Under the pieces are notes generated by a model. The model was not told where the DNA came from. It ran no database searches and saw only the letters and a list, made by a program, of their open reading frames with translations. Below are positions 9,591 through 16,876 of a stretch of DNA of 64,000 bases, piece by piece. Source of the stretch: Amycolatopsis umgeniensis (lineage in GTDB: Bacteria > Actinomycetota > Actinomycetes > Mycobacteriales > Pseudonocardiaceae); contig NZ_JACHMX010000001.1 of assembly GCF_014205155.1 (NCBI RefSeq), positions 5,084,001 through 5,148,000 of the forward strand, in the 5' to 3' direction. The translations under genes and the position numbers were made by a program. The number at the start of each line of letters is the position of its first letter. The first letter of the stretch is position 1.

Positions 9591-10274
9591 GTGATCAGGC
9601 GTTTGTGCGCGGCCTTGTGCGCCGTGCTGGTGACCGCGGGCCTGGTGGCCTGCTCGCCGCCGAACACGGGCCGGATCGTCCCGCGCGCCGCGTCGGAGGG
9701 CCTGCGTGACTCCGAAACCCCGGCGCCGCCACCGCCGACGTCCACCACCACCCCGCCACCCGGCCCCCAGCCGGTGGAGACGCACTCGGGCAAGGGGAAC
9801 GCGTCGGTCCCCATGAGCTGGCCGATGCGCCTCGGCTTCGTGACCTTCGACTGCCCGAAGTGTTCCGGGCACGTCGCGGTCAACACCGAACACGAGCTGA
9901 TCGTCAACGACACCGGGCCCTACAAGGGCACGCAGTGGATCAACGACATGCCCGGCTACCAGGCGAAGACGTTCACCATCAAGGCCAACGCCGCCTGGAC
10001 GCTGACCATCACCGACGAAAGCGGCCTGCCCGTGCTGGAGCCGGGTAAAACCCTCTCGGGCAAACGCGACGCGGTCTTCTCCGTGCCCGACGCCGTCTCG
10101 GCGGTCGCCGTCAGCACCAAGGGCAACGGCAACACCGCGGTGTGGGTGCACAGCGGCGACTACTCGGATCTCCCCGTGAACCAGCTCGGCGACTACAAGG
10201 GCAGCGTGCCCGTGCCCGGCCCCGCGTACGTGTCGCTGGAAGGCGACGGGACCTGGACGATCACGGCGTCGTAG
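9591..10274 (+). CDS. Putative lipoprotein of unknown function
   Basis: This 227-residue protein starts at GTG 9591 behind AGGGGG. Residues 1-21 form a lipoprotein signal with the lipobox LVAC. A Pro/Thr-rich linker at about 47-62 follows, then a beta-rich domain containing a CPKC pair and many short strands. The CxxC pair could be a disulfide or a metal site. I do not recognise the domain. It is divergent from the sialidase-like gene across 183 bases with no clear promoter, and convergent with the YajQ gene. Confidence 0.7.
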   Translation: MIRRLCAALCAVLVTAGLVACSPPNTGRIVPRAASEGLRDSETPAPPPPTSTTTPPPGPQPVETHSGKGNASVPMSWPMRLGFVTFDCPKCSGHVAVNTEHELIVNDTGPYKGTQWINDMPGYQAKTFTIKANAAWTLTITDESGLPVLEPGKTLSGKRDAVFSVPDAVSAVAVSTKGNGNTAVWVHSGDYSDLPVNQLGDYKGSVPVPGPAYVSLEGDGTWTITAS

Positions 10275-10283
10275 CCATGACGA

Positions 10284-10316
10284 AGGCCACCTTCGGTGCT
10301 CCCGAAGGTGGCCTTG
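10284..10316. terminator. Bidirectional hairpin terminator
   Basis: A 14-bp perfect stem (10284-10297 with 10303-10316, arm AAGGCCACCTTCGG) with a five-base loop lies between the convergent lipoprotein and YajQ genes. There is no T-run, as is usual for actinobacterial terminators. Confidence 0.75.
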
Positions 10317-10328
10317 TCGGTGCCGCTG

Positions 10329-10820
10329 TCAGCGGTAGTTCGTGAACTGCAGCGCGATCTCGAAGTCCTTGCCCTTCAGCAAGGCGATCACGTCCTGCAG
10401 CTGGTCCTTCTTCTTGCCGGACACCCGCAGCTGGTCGCCCTGGATCTGCGCCTGGACGCCCTTGGGACCTTCGTCGCGGATGAACTTGGCGATCTGCTTC
10501 GCCTTGTCCGACGCGATCCCCTGCAGGATCTTGCCGCCCACCTTGTAGATCTTGCCGGACAACGCCGGCTCGTCCGCCTCGAAGGCCTTCAGGGAGATGC
10601 CGCGCTTGATCAGCTTCTCCTTGAACACCTCGACCGCCGCCAGCGCCCGCTCTTCGGTCTCCGACTCGATCGCGATCGCCTCCTCGCCGGACCAGTCGAT
10701 CTTGGTCCCGGTACCCCGGAAGTCGAACCGTGTACCGAGTTCCTTGCTGGCCTGGTTCAGGGCGTTGTCCACCTCCTGGCGATCGACCTTGCTCACCACG
10801 TCGAAAGAGGGATCCGCCAC
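10329..10820 (-). CDS. YajQ family cyclic-di-GMP/nucleotide-binding protein
   Basis: This 163-residue protein is full length for the YajQ (DUF520) family. It starts [20 protein letters not shown] and has the paired ferredoxin-like halves with [23 protein letters not shown] and [16 protein letters not shown]. Family members bind RNA or c-di-GMP and can act as transcription co-factors. A GGDEF-EAL protein is encoded at 27371, but no link between them is shown. The gene is followed, in its own direction, by the shared terminator at 10284-10316. Confidence 0.93.
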   Translation of the reverse strand: MADPSFDVVSKVDRQEVDNALNQASKELGTRFDFRGTGTKIDWSGEEAIAIESETEERALAAVEVFKEKLIKRGISLKAFEADEPALSGKIYKVGGKILQGIASDKAKQIAKFIRDEGPKGVQAQIQGDQLRVSGKKKDQLQDVIALLKGKDFEIALQFTNYR

Positions 10821-10939
10821 GTGTTCTCACACCTCGTACTCGCTTGTCAGGAGCTTCCACCCTAGCCCTGCGGAACCCGGTTGACCGGCCCGCCATGGCA
10901 TTGGGTATTCTTTCGTCTCGACCGGGCTTGCCCGGCCAC

Positions 10940-11021
10940 GGCGAGTTGCCCGAGCGGCCAAAGGGATCTGACTGTAAATCAGACGGCTACGCCTTCGGGG
11001 GTTCGAATCCCTCACTCGCCA
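10940..11021 (+). tRNA. tRNA-Tyr (GTA)
   Basis: The acceptor stem GGCGAGT (10940-10946) pairs with ACTCGCC (11014-11020), with discriminator A at 11021. The anticodon loop holds GTA at 10974-10976. The variable arm is long, as expected for bacterial tRNA-Tyr. The T-loop reads GGTTCGAATCC. The CCA end is not fully encoded. Confidence 0.95.
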
Positions 11022-11027
11022 CACCAG

Positions 11028-11066
11028 ATCGGCCCCGTGACCAGTAAACCTGGTCACGGGGCCGAT
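11028..11066 (+). terminator. tRNA-Tyr terminator
   Basis: A 17-bp perfect stem (11028-11044 with 11050-11066) with loop TAAAC directly follows the tRNA, and a short TCTGTTT tract follows it. Confidence 0.85.
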
Positions 11067-11087
11067 TCTGTTTCGTAAGCTGAGGGG

Positions 11088-11612
11088 ATGCGGCTGCTGG
11101 AACCGCCTCGGCTCTCGCCGCCGACGACGACGGTGCGCCGGTCGTGGCTGGAGGGCGAGCGGGCGGACCGCGCGGCCGACGGGGGTTCGACGGAGCTGCT
11201 GAAGCGCGCCGCCGCGGACTTCGAGCGGTTCGTCGCCGAGCGGCAGGGAGTGCTGCGGTTGTGGGGAGTTCCCGCCACCGTTCTCTGGTACGTCTCCGGC
11301 ACGCAGTACCTCGGTGAGCTCGTCATCCGTCACGAGCTGACGCCGGCGCTGGCCCGGACCGGGGGTCACATCGGGTACGGCATCGCGACTCCGTGGCGGG
11401 GGCGTGGACACGGCACCCGGATCCTGGGTGCTGGACTCGTCGAATGCCGCCGCCTCGGGCTGAGCCGGGTTCTGCTCACCTGTGACGCCGACAACACGGC
11501 TTCCCGCCGGGCCATCCTGGCCAACGGCGGGAAGCCGGACGGTCGAGTCGACGGCGAGGATCGCTTCTGGATAGCGATCGACAGGGCAGCCCCAGGTTCG
11601 GGGCCGCTCTGA
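11088..11612 (+). CDS. GNAT family N-acetyltransferase
   Basis: This 174-residue protein has the acetyl-CoA binding motif GYGIATPWRGRGHGTRIL near residues 98-115 and a following SRVLLTCDADNTASRRAI strand-helix typical of GNAT motif B. The C-terminal segment GGKPDGR closes the fold. The substrate (small molecule or protein N-terminus) is unknown. It starts at ATG 11088 just after the tRNA-Tyr terminator and is convergent with the gene at 11622. Confidence 0.85.
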   Translation: MRLLEPPRLSPPTTTVRRSWLEGERADRAADGGSTELLKRAAADFERFVAERQGVLRLWGVPATVLWYVSGTQYLGELVIRHELTPALARTGGHIGYGIATPWRGRGHGTRILGAGLVECRRLGLSRVLLTCDADNTASRRAILANGGKPDGRVDGEDRFWIAIDRAAPGSGPL

Positions 11613-11621
11613 GCAGACGGC

Positions 11622-12623
11622 TCAGTGCCCGACGAGAGGGCCGGGCGGGCGGTGTTCTTCCTTTTTCTTCTCCGGGGGCATCTCCGGCGCGCGTGTGTTG
11701 CCCGCCTTGTCCGCGAGCTCGGCGGTCGCGTTGGCGAGGGAGAGCAGCTGCGCCAGTGTGAGCCCGCTCTTCCCTTCCCAGCTGGGGATGTGGTCCTTCC
11801 ACTCGAGGTCCGCGGTGTTGCGGGCGTCGATGTGGGCGAACAGCCGGTCCATCCGCCCGTTCAGCGCGTTCACGGCGTTGCGGTAGTTCTCCATCACCTT
11901 GTTCAGCTGCTGTTGGAACGCCCACATCACGTCGGTGACCCCGACCGCGAGGGTGCCGCTGCTGGTGTCGATGTGCATCGAGTCCCCGCCCTGGGCCTGG
12001 GTGGGTGCTCCGGAAGCCACGCCACCTGTTCCCCACAGCAGCCGGACCACGTCGAGGCCGAGTTTCCCATTGGGGAGTTGGCCGATCGCGAGTTCGGCCA
12101 CCTTGCCGCAGAAGAGCATGGCCGCTCGTACGTCGGTGCCTTCGTCGAGTCGGTCCAGTGCCGAGTCCAGTGACATCCCCAGCTGGTGCAGGTCGTTCTT
12201 GCGGGCGGCCTGCACCGCGAACGCCGCGTCCAGCAGTCCGGACGCCTCGGGCAGGTAGCCCTCGGCGTCGTCGATGTTCTCGGAGTCGCCCGCGAAGTAC
12301 CCCAGGTGACTCTGCACCAGGTTGAGATAGGTGACGTACTCCCGCGACGCTTCACCGGACCAGCGGCTGACCAGCCGGTCGCCAATGCCTTTCAGGATGT
12401 CCCGGGACTCGTCGAACGCCTCCTTCTTCCGGAGGATGTCGCCCGGCGCCCCAGAGAACGCGCCGAGTTCGCCGTCCACGGCGAACTTCAGCCAGTCCCG
12501 TAGCGGTTGAAGCAGGAAAAGGGTGTCATCCGAGGCGCCCGGCGTCGCGGGCCACTCGCTGCGCGCCTTCTCGCACAGGCTTTTGTACATCGTCGTGAAG
12601 GCTTCAGGGCTGAAGTCGGTCAT
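11622..12623 (-). CDS. Large helical protein, possible type VII secretion substrate
   Basis: This 333-residue, almost wholly helical protein has no signal peptide. An RWSGEASREYVTYL segment near residue 87 resembles the W-x-G turn of WXG100/ESX proteins, and a second helical pair follows near residues 225-270. The C-terminus is charged and Pro-rich (PPEKKKEEHRPPGP). It lies 9 bases downstream of the small helical gene at 12633 and has a GGAG ribosome binding site. The pairing of a small helical protein with a longer one is seen in ESX-type loci, but no EccC-type ATPase is present here. Function is unknown. Confidence 0.6.
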   Translation of the reverse strand: MTDFSPEAFTTMYKSLCEKARSEWPATPGASDDTLFLLQPLRDWLKFAVDGELGAFSGAPGDILRKKEAFDESRDILKGIGDRLVSRWSGEASREYVTYLNLVQSHLGYFAGDSENIDDAEGYLPEASGLLDAAFAVQAARKNDLHQLGMSLDSALDRLDEGTDVRAAMLFCGKVAELAIGQLPNGKLGLDVVRLLWGTGGVASGAPTQAQGGDSMHIDTSSGTLAVGVTDVMWAFQQQLNKVMENYRNAVNALNGRMDRLFAHIDARNTADLEWKDHIPSWEGKSGLTLAQLLSLANATAELADKAGNTRAPEMPPEKKKEEHRPPGPLVGH

Positions 12624-12632
12624 CGAAGTCTC

Positions 12633-12956
12633 CTACTTCCCGACGATTTCTTGTTCGATCCGCTCGTACATCTCGGCGATGGTCTTGAGCCGTGACGCCG
12701 CCACGTCGAGCGAATCGCTGATGCCCAGCCCGCCCGTGATCAGCAGCGCGATCAGCTTGTTCCGGTTGCGGCCCAGTTGTGTGGCCTCGTCGACCTCGGA
12801 CCCGAACGCTTCGACGGGTGAGGTGTAGAGCTTTCGCATCGACTCCGACGCGTCCCGGACCCGCTCCTCGGCGGTGGGCATCCCGTGGCCCTTCGTGTCC
12901 GTGGCCATGGCTTTCAGATCGTCGATCTCGACGCTGAACCCTCGCGAATGTGGCAT
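12633..12956 (-). CDS. Small helical protein, WXG100-like
   Basis: This 107-residue protein starts at ATG 12956 behind GGAGGGG. It looks like a two-helix protein (helices about 38-60 and 83-104) with a glycine-rich turn LLITGGLGIS near residue 73. It has no signal peptide, and the size and shape suit the WXG100 group, although the W-x-G motif itself is absent. The upstream in-frame extension to 13385 is without similarity. It probably forms an operon with the 333-residue gene at 11622. Function is unknown. Confidence 0.6.
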   Translation of the reverse strand: MPHSRGFSVEIDDLKAMATDTKGHGMPTAEERVRDASESMRKLYTSPVEAFGSEVDEATQLGRNRNKLIALLITGGLGISDSLDVAASRLKTIAEMYERIEQEIVGK

Positions 12957-13071
12957 TTGACCCCTCCATGTCACTTCGGCCGGTCGCATTGCAGACGTTC
13001 GAAGACGCCCGTCGGTTTCCTGGATCACCCTGTCGGGCAAGTATCGATCGCGTCTGCAAACGCGTGGGCCT

Positions 13072-13506
13072 TCACCGGCCGCGATCCGGCCTCTGTGGCC
13101 ACGCCGGATGACTGTTCGGTTCGGCCAGGTCTTCGAGGTAGGTGAACTCGCTGAAGTCGTCGTCCGTCGGAGGTGCCTTGACCGCGCGGGCGGGTGCGGC
13201 CGGCGGGGGCGCCTGCGCGGGTTCCGCGGCGACCTCGGCCAGCAGCGGCCACAGCTTCTCCTGGGCCTTCGGCGTGAACAGCGCCTGCGCGAGCGGATGC
13301 GGGCACGTCCCGGCCGCGACTTCCTCCCAGCTGAACTTGCCTTCCAAAACGCAATCCGCCGCCCTGGCCAGCCGCGGCGGGGCATCGGGCCGCGCGGCCG
13401 CGCGGCGGTACACCTCGGCCGTGAACTTCGACGCGTCGACCACCACCGCCACCTCCGTCGTTCCCCGGTCGCTACGCCGGGGTACGACGACCTTACCGAG
13501 CGGCAC
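13072..13506 (-). CDS. Hypothetical protein, possible ESX-associated
   Basis: This 144-residue frame has coherent protein-like composition: a VVVDASKFTAEVYRRAA segment, a helical middle and a Pro/Ala-rich stretch near 95-110. The GTG at 13506 has no good ribosome binding site, and internal GTGs near 13445 are alternatives. I do not recognise the family. It is upstream of, and on the same strand as, the helical pair at 12956-11622, separated by 115 bases. Confidence 0.5.
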   Translation of the reverse strand: MPLGKVVVPRRSDRGTTEVAVVVDASKFTAEVYRRAAARPDAPPRLARAADCVLEGKFSWEEVAAGTCPHPLAQALFTPKAQEKLWPLLAEVAAEPAQAPPPAAPARAVKAPPTDDDFSEFTYLEDLAEPNSHPAWPQRPDRGR

Positions 13507-13524
13507 GACCCGGTGAAGCGGCGA

Positions 13525-14088
13525 TCAGGCGGCCCGGTAGCGCAGCAGCACGATCCCCGAGGTGAACGCCCGCTCCTCCACGAGCCGAAGCTTCGGAACG
13601 CTCGTCGCGCCCTCGAACAGCCGACGGCCTTCCCCCACTACGACGGGATAGACGAACAGGCGGTACTCGTCGACGAGCCCTTCGGCGATCAGCGCGCGCA
13701 CCAGCGAGATGCTGCCGGTTGTCACGATGTCCTTGCCCTCGGCGGATTTCAGCCTTTCGATCTCCGAACGCAGGCCACCGGAGAGCACCGTCGTGTTCTC
13801 CCACTCCGGCTCCGTCAGCGTGCTGGAGACCACGTACTTGCTCACCGAGTCGAGGTAGGCCGAGATGCCCGTCTTGTCTTCCGTCTGTTTCGGCCAGTAG
13901 CCGCGCATGTCTTCGAAGGTGACGCGCCCGAGGAGGAACGCGTCCGCGTTTTCACGTTGTTCGTGGAGCGCGGCCAGGACGTCCGACAGATCGGCGCCCG
14001 GATCGCTGTCGCCCGGGCTGAACCAGTCGCCCGTCAGCTCGATCACGCCATCGATCGTGCTGTTCTCCGTGACGATCAACTCCCGCAT
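13525..14088 (-). CDS. Dihydrofolate reductase-type (RibD C-terminal) protein
   Basis: This 187-residue protein resembles the RibD_C/DHFR-like family: MRELIVTENSTIDGVIE at the start, LLGRVTFEDMRGYWP near residue 54, a VVSSTLTEPEW strand, GKDIVTTGSISLVRALI near residue 118, and VYPVVVGEGRRLFEG. Family members are NADPH-dependent reductases, often of unknown substrate. It starts at ATG 14088. The upstream in-frame frame to 14253 is antisense to the GNAT gene and was rejected. The intergenic gap to that divergent gene is only 40 bases. Confidence 0.85.
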   Translation of the reverse strand: MRELIVTENSTIDGVIELTGDWFSPGDSDPGADLSDVLAALHEQRENADAFLLGRVTFEDMRGYWPKQTEDKTGISAYLDSVSKYVVSSTLTEPEWENTTVLSGGLRSEIERLKSAEGKDIVTTGSISLVRALIAEGLVDEYRLFVYPVVVGEGRRLFEGATSVPKLRLVEERAFTSGIVLLRYRAA

Positions 14089-14128
14089 GAGCCCGACAGT
14101 ACCGCCGCCCTCCGACAAGAATGGACCG

Positions 14129-14658
14129 ATGACCGAGCCGACGCCCTGGCCCGCCACGCCACCTGCCCACGGATCCGTCGTTCTGCGCGAGTTCGCCGAA
14201 ACCGCCGTCTCTCTCGCCCTCGATCTCGGCGAAGATCCGTACATCCCGCTCATCGGCAGCCTCCCCGCGCATCCGACCCGGGAGGAGGCCGAAGCCTGGG
14301 TGCTGCGGCAGCGAAGCCGTCATGCCGAAGGCCGGGGATTCCCCTTCGTGATCACCGTCGACGGGGAGGCGGTCGGTACGATCGGGCTCTGGCTGCGGAA
14401 ACTGTCCGAGGGAATCGGGATCCTGGGCTATTCGGTCTCACCTCGCCATCGGCGCCGCGGTTTCGCGACGGACGCGATCGAAGCGATCACGGGCTTCGCC
14501 TGGACCGTCCCTGGAATCGAGCGGATCGAGCTGTACATCGAGCCGTGGAATCGATCCTCGCCGCCGAAGGAGCGGGCTATCGGCGCGAGGGCCTATTGCC
14601 CGAGCATCAGGAGATCGGCGGCACCGCACGCGACATGCTTCTTTACGTGTCCCCGTGA
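14129..14658 (+). pseudogene. GNAT acetyltransferase broken by a frameshift
   Basis: Starting at ATG 14129, the frame encodes a typical RimJ/RimL-type GNAT with LGYSVSPRHRRRGFATDAI and IERIELYIEPWN. It then shifts: the expected next part (SILAAEGAGYRREGLLPEHQ, then EIGGTARDMLLY) continues in the other frame and ends at the TGA 14656-14658. The shift falls near 14543-14553. A one-base loss (or a sequencing error) explains it. In the original frame translation would go on to about 14818 with nonsense sequence. The substrate is unknown. Confidence 0.75.
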
Positions 14659-14696
14659 AACGTCTCTAGGATGCTCCGCAACCGAAGGGGGACAAC

Positions 14697-14798
14697 GTGT
14701 TCGCGATCCAGCCGTGGCACCTGATCATCCTGCTGCTCACGGTCGTCTTCGTCGGCGCCGTCATCGTCGCCGTGGTGATGGCGGGCAGGAATCGCTGA
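14697..14798 (+). CDS. TatA-like single-span membrane micropeptide
   Basis: This 33-residue peptide starts at GTG 14697 behind AAGGGGGAC. It opens with FAIQPWHLIILLLT, which resembles the first residues and membrane helix of TatA/TatE subunits (typically a Q-P-W/H-L-I start). It ends right after the helix with MAGRNR and so lacks the amphipathic helix and acidic tail. It could be a real membrane micropeptide or a truncated tatA remnant. It lies between the broken GNAT and the TetR gene, convergent with the latter by one base. Confidence 0.6.
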   Translation: MFAIQPWHLIILLLTVVFVGAVIVAVVMAGRNR

Positions 14799-14799
14799 A

Positions 14800-15438
14800 C
14801 TACTCCCGAATCGCGTAGTCGCCGAAGGACGGTTCCAGCAGTTCGAAAGCCCGCTTCGTCGCCTTCGTCAGCGCTTCGGCGATTTCGTCGTTGCTCTCGC
14901 CGGCATGCGACCGCCGGAGGACGTCGCGGAACAGAACACGGTCGATCGCGTTGAGTTCGGCGGCCGCCATCACCGGGGTGACGTCGTCCAGGTCGGCTCC
15001 GGTCTCGGTCGCGAGCAGTTTGGCGAGCGCCTCTTCCCGCAGTTCGTGCAGTTCACGCAGCCGCGCGGTCAAGGTCGGGCTCTCCAGCACCATCTTCGAG
15101 AAGTCGGGCCCGGCGAAACCGATGACGTGCGAGTGCTCGGCCACCGCGTCGAGGAAGGTGCGCCGTAGCGCGGCCAGCGCCGACTCACCCGGCTTCCTGG
15201 CGGCGACGGCGTTCGCCAGCCCGTTCGTGAACTCCTCGTGCTGGTCCAGCGCCAGGTCCTCTTTGCGTGCGAAGTAGTTGGTGACGGTTTTCTTCGCGAC
15301 CCTCGCCGCCGCGGCGATCTCGGCGATCGTCGTCTCCTCGAAGCCCTTCTCGATGAAGAGCAGTGTCGCCTGGTCGGAGATCTGCTGCCGCGTCTCCTGC
15401 TTCTTGAGCTCTCGCAAGCCCACATCCGTGCTGGTCAT
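14800..15438 (-). CDS. TetR/AcrR family transcriptional regulator
   Basis: This 212-residue regulator has an N-terminal helix-turn-helix (TIAEIAAAARVAKKTVTNYF, residues about 37-56) and a helical ligand-binding C-terminal domain. It probably represses its own promoter and the divergent one at 15471-15498. The expected target, usually an efflux pump or monooxygenase, is not intact; only a small frame and a VOC gene follow. Confidence 0.9.
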   Translation of the reverse strand: MTSTDVGLRELKKQETRQQISDQATLLFIEKGFEETTIAEIAAAARVAKKTVTNYFARKEDLALDQHEEFTNGLANAVAARKPGESALAALRRTFLDAVAEHSHVIGFAGPDFSKMVLESPTLTARLRELHELREEALAKLLATETGADLDDVTPVMAAAELNAIDRVLFRDVLRRSHAGESNDEIAEALTKATKRAFELLEPSFGDYAIRE

Positions 15439-15439
15439 G

Positions 15440-15520
15440 GGCGAAGTTTACCACCGTAGTAAAAATATCCTTGACTTACGGTAGGTCGAGTGTAAACTTA
15501 CGTCCGTACTACCGACCAGT
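15440..15520 (+). promoter_or_regulatory. Promoter and operator region of the TetR gene and rightward unit
   Basis: A rightward promoter has -35 TTGACT (15471-15476), a 16-base spacer and -10 TAAACT (15493-15498). Direct repeats ACTTACG at 15474-15480 and 15496-15502 are 22 bases apart, and GGTAG/CTACC half-sites recur at 15481-15485 and 15509-15513, with another CACCGTAGT nearer the TetR start. This is the probable TetR binding region. Confidence 0.6.
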
Positions 15521-15533
15521 GAGAAGAGGCTCC

Positions 15534-15677
15534 TTGACCGCTCGAATCCCCCAAGGCAACGAAGGCACCAACCGCGCCCAGGCCCGCCGGAACGACCGCC
15601 GCCATCAGCAGCCGTTTCCCGGCCGCTCGACGCCGGTGCGCCGTTCGATCGGCGTCCCGCGCCGCCGGTCTTACTGA
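15534..15677 (+). other. Small orphan reading frame behind the TetR-controlled promoter
   Basis: A TTG at 15534 with a GAGAAGAGG site upstream could translate a 47-residue Arg-rich peptide. A different frame across 15626-15723 ends with a plausible protein tail, LLTDQFIRTALPTEG, whose TGA overlaps the ATG of the VOC gene (ATGA at 15724). The stretch is either a leader peptide or the eroded remains of the gene once controlled by the TetR protein. Low certainty. Confidence 0.3.
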
Positions 15678-15723
15678 CCGACCAGTTCATCCGCACCGCA
15701 CTGCCGACCGAAGGGGATAGCCC

Positions 15724-16104
15724 ATGAACGTCCTTGCCTCCACCGTCTCGCTGACCGTCGACGACGTCACCGCCTCCAGCCGCTTCTTCACCGAGCACTT
15801 CGGCTTCACGGAGCAGATGGCCGCCGAGGGTTTCGTGTCCCTCGGGCATGAGACAGCGAAGCTGGCCATCGTCCTGCTCCAGGCGGGGATCGAGGTGTTG
15901 CCGGAGAACCTGCGGCAGCAGCGCGCGTCCGGGGTGATCGTGGCCTTCACGGTCGAGAACCTCGAAGCCGAGGAGAAGCGCCTCCGCGCCGAAGGTGTCG
16001 AGATCACGTTGCCGCTGCGGGAAGAGCCGTGGGGAGAACGCCTCTTCATGGTCACCGACCCGAACGGCGTGCCCGTGGAACTCGTGGAATGGGTGCAGCA
16101 GTAA
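15724..16104 (+). CDS. VOC family (glyoxalase/bleomycin resistance-like) protein
   Basis: This 126-residue single-module VOC protein begins STVSLTVDDVTASSRFFTEH and ends LFMVTDPNGVPVELVEWVQ, with the C-terminal DPNG-x-x-x-E-L motif carrying a metal-ligand Glu. Such proteins act as dimers in dioxygenase, isomerase or drug-binding roles. It sits downstream of the TetR-controlled promoter, so it may be the surviving target gene. Confidence 0.85.
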   Translation: MNVLASTVSLTVDDVTASSRFFTEHFGFTEQMAAEGFVSLGHETAKLAIVLLQAGIEVLPENLRQQRASGVIVAFTVENLEAEEKRLRAEGVEITLPLREEPWGERLFMVTDPNGVPVELVEWVQQ

Positions 16105-16114
16105 GGAGACGCCG

Positions 16115-16151
16115 AAGCGGGGCCTGGTCCACAATGGACCAGGCCCCGCTT
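16115..16151. terminator. Bidirectional terminator between two VOC genes
   Basis: Arms 16115-16131 and 16135-16151 are 17-bp perfect complements (arm AAGCGGGGCCTGGTCCA) around loop CAA, between convergent genes. Confidence 0.8.
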
Positions 16152-16156
16152 TGCGG

Positions 16157-16546
16157 TCACTTCATCGTGGCGAGCTGGATCAGGTTGCCGCAGGTGTCGT
16201 CGAAGACGGCGGTGACCACCGGCCCCAGGTCGACGGCGTCCTGGGTGAACTCGACGCCCAGCCCCTTGAGCCGCTCGACCTCGGCGAACACGTCGTCGAC
16301 GGCGAACTGGGTGAACGGGATCCCGTCGGCCGCGAGAGCTTTCTTGAACGGCTTCGCCGCGGGGTGGCCGTCCGGCTCCAGCAGCAGTTCGACGCCGTCG
16401 GGATTCGCGGGCGAGACCACGGTGAGCCAGCGCGCGTCGCCGGTGGGCACGTCGTGCTTCTTGGTGAACCCCAGCTTCTCGGTGTAGAAGGCGAGCGCCT
16501 TGGCCTGGTCGTCGACGAAGACGCTGGTGATGTTGATGCGGATCAC
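16157..16546 (-). CDS. VOC family protein coupled to an ArsR regulator
   Basis: This 129-residue VOC protein starts at GTG 16546, where the sequence GTGA overlaps the stop of the ArsR gene (translational coupling). The frame could extend upstream to 16576 (139 residues), but similarity begins at IRINITSVFVDDQAKAL. It contains ARWLTVVSPANPDGVELLLE and a C-terminal GNLIQLATMK. It probably acts as a small-molecule binding or modifying enzyme whose expression is controlled by the ArsR partner. Confidence 0.85.
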   Translation of the reverse strand: MIRINITSVFVDDQAKALAFYTEKLGFTKKHDVPTGDARWLTVVSPANPDGVELLLEPDGHPAAKPFKKALAADGIPFTQFAVDDVFAEVERLKGLGVEFTQDAVDLGPVVTAVFDDTCGNLIQLATMK

Positions 16547-16836
16547 GGGTTTGGTTCCTCTCGCTCGATGGGCCACCGCTCGGCGATCGAGCGCAGCGGG
16601 CTCGTGTCGATGTGGTGGAACTTGTAGCGGCCCTGCCGCCGGGTGTGCACCAGGCCGGCCTGTTCGAGCATCGCGAGATGTTGCGAGATGGCCTGGCGCG
16701 AGGAAGCCAAGCCGTGCTTCATGGTCAGCCGCCCGCAGAGCTCGAACAGTGTTTGACCGTCCTTTTCGATCAGCTCGTCGAGGATGGTTCGTCGCGTCGC
16801 GTCGCCGATCGCCTTGAACAGGTCGCCGTCCACCAC
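16543..16836 (-). CDS. ArsR family winged-helix regulator
   Basis: This protein of 96-97 residues has the ArsR-type winged helix (FKAIGDATRRTILDELI, then ASSRQAISQHLAMLEQAGLV, then wing RRQGRYKFHHID). No ArsR-type Cys metal site is present, so it is probably a non-metal sensor or a general repressor of the HTH_20 type. Starts at GTG 16836 or GTG 16833 are both open. The spacing from the -10 box favours 16833, giving a leaderless mRNA. It is coupled to the VOC gene at 16546. Confidence 0.88.
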   Translation of the reverse strand: MVDGDLFKAIGDATRRTILDELIEKDGQTLFELCGRLTMKHGLASSRQAISQHLAMLEQAGLVHTRRQGRYKFHHIDTSPLRSIAERWPIEREEPNP

Positions 16837-16839
16837 CCG

Positions 16840-16869
16840 TTTATAGGCAAGTGGTCACTTGCCTGTCAA
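16840..16869 (-). promoter_or_regulatory. ArsR promoter with operator in the spacer
   Basis: On the minus strand, -35 TTGACA (16869-16864) and -10 TATAAA (16845-16840) are spaced by 18 bases. The spacer holds the palindrome GGCAAGTG-AC-CACTTGCC. Binding there would block RNA polymerase, so autorepression is likely. The -10 is 4-7 bases from the GTG starts, pointing to a leaderless transcript. Confidence 0.75.
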
Positions 16870-16876
16870 GCCGGGG

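Noticed and set aside
8259..10151. A 630-residue form of the sialidase-like protein
   Set aside because: The upstream part is antisense to a lipoprotein gene; the signal peptide and ribosome binding site mark the start at 9407.
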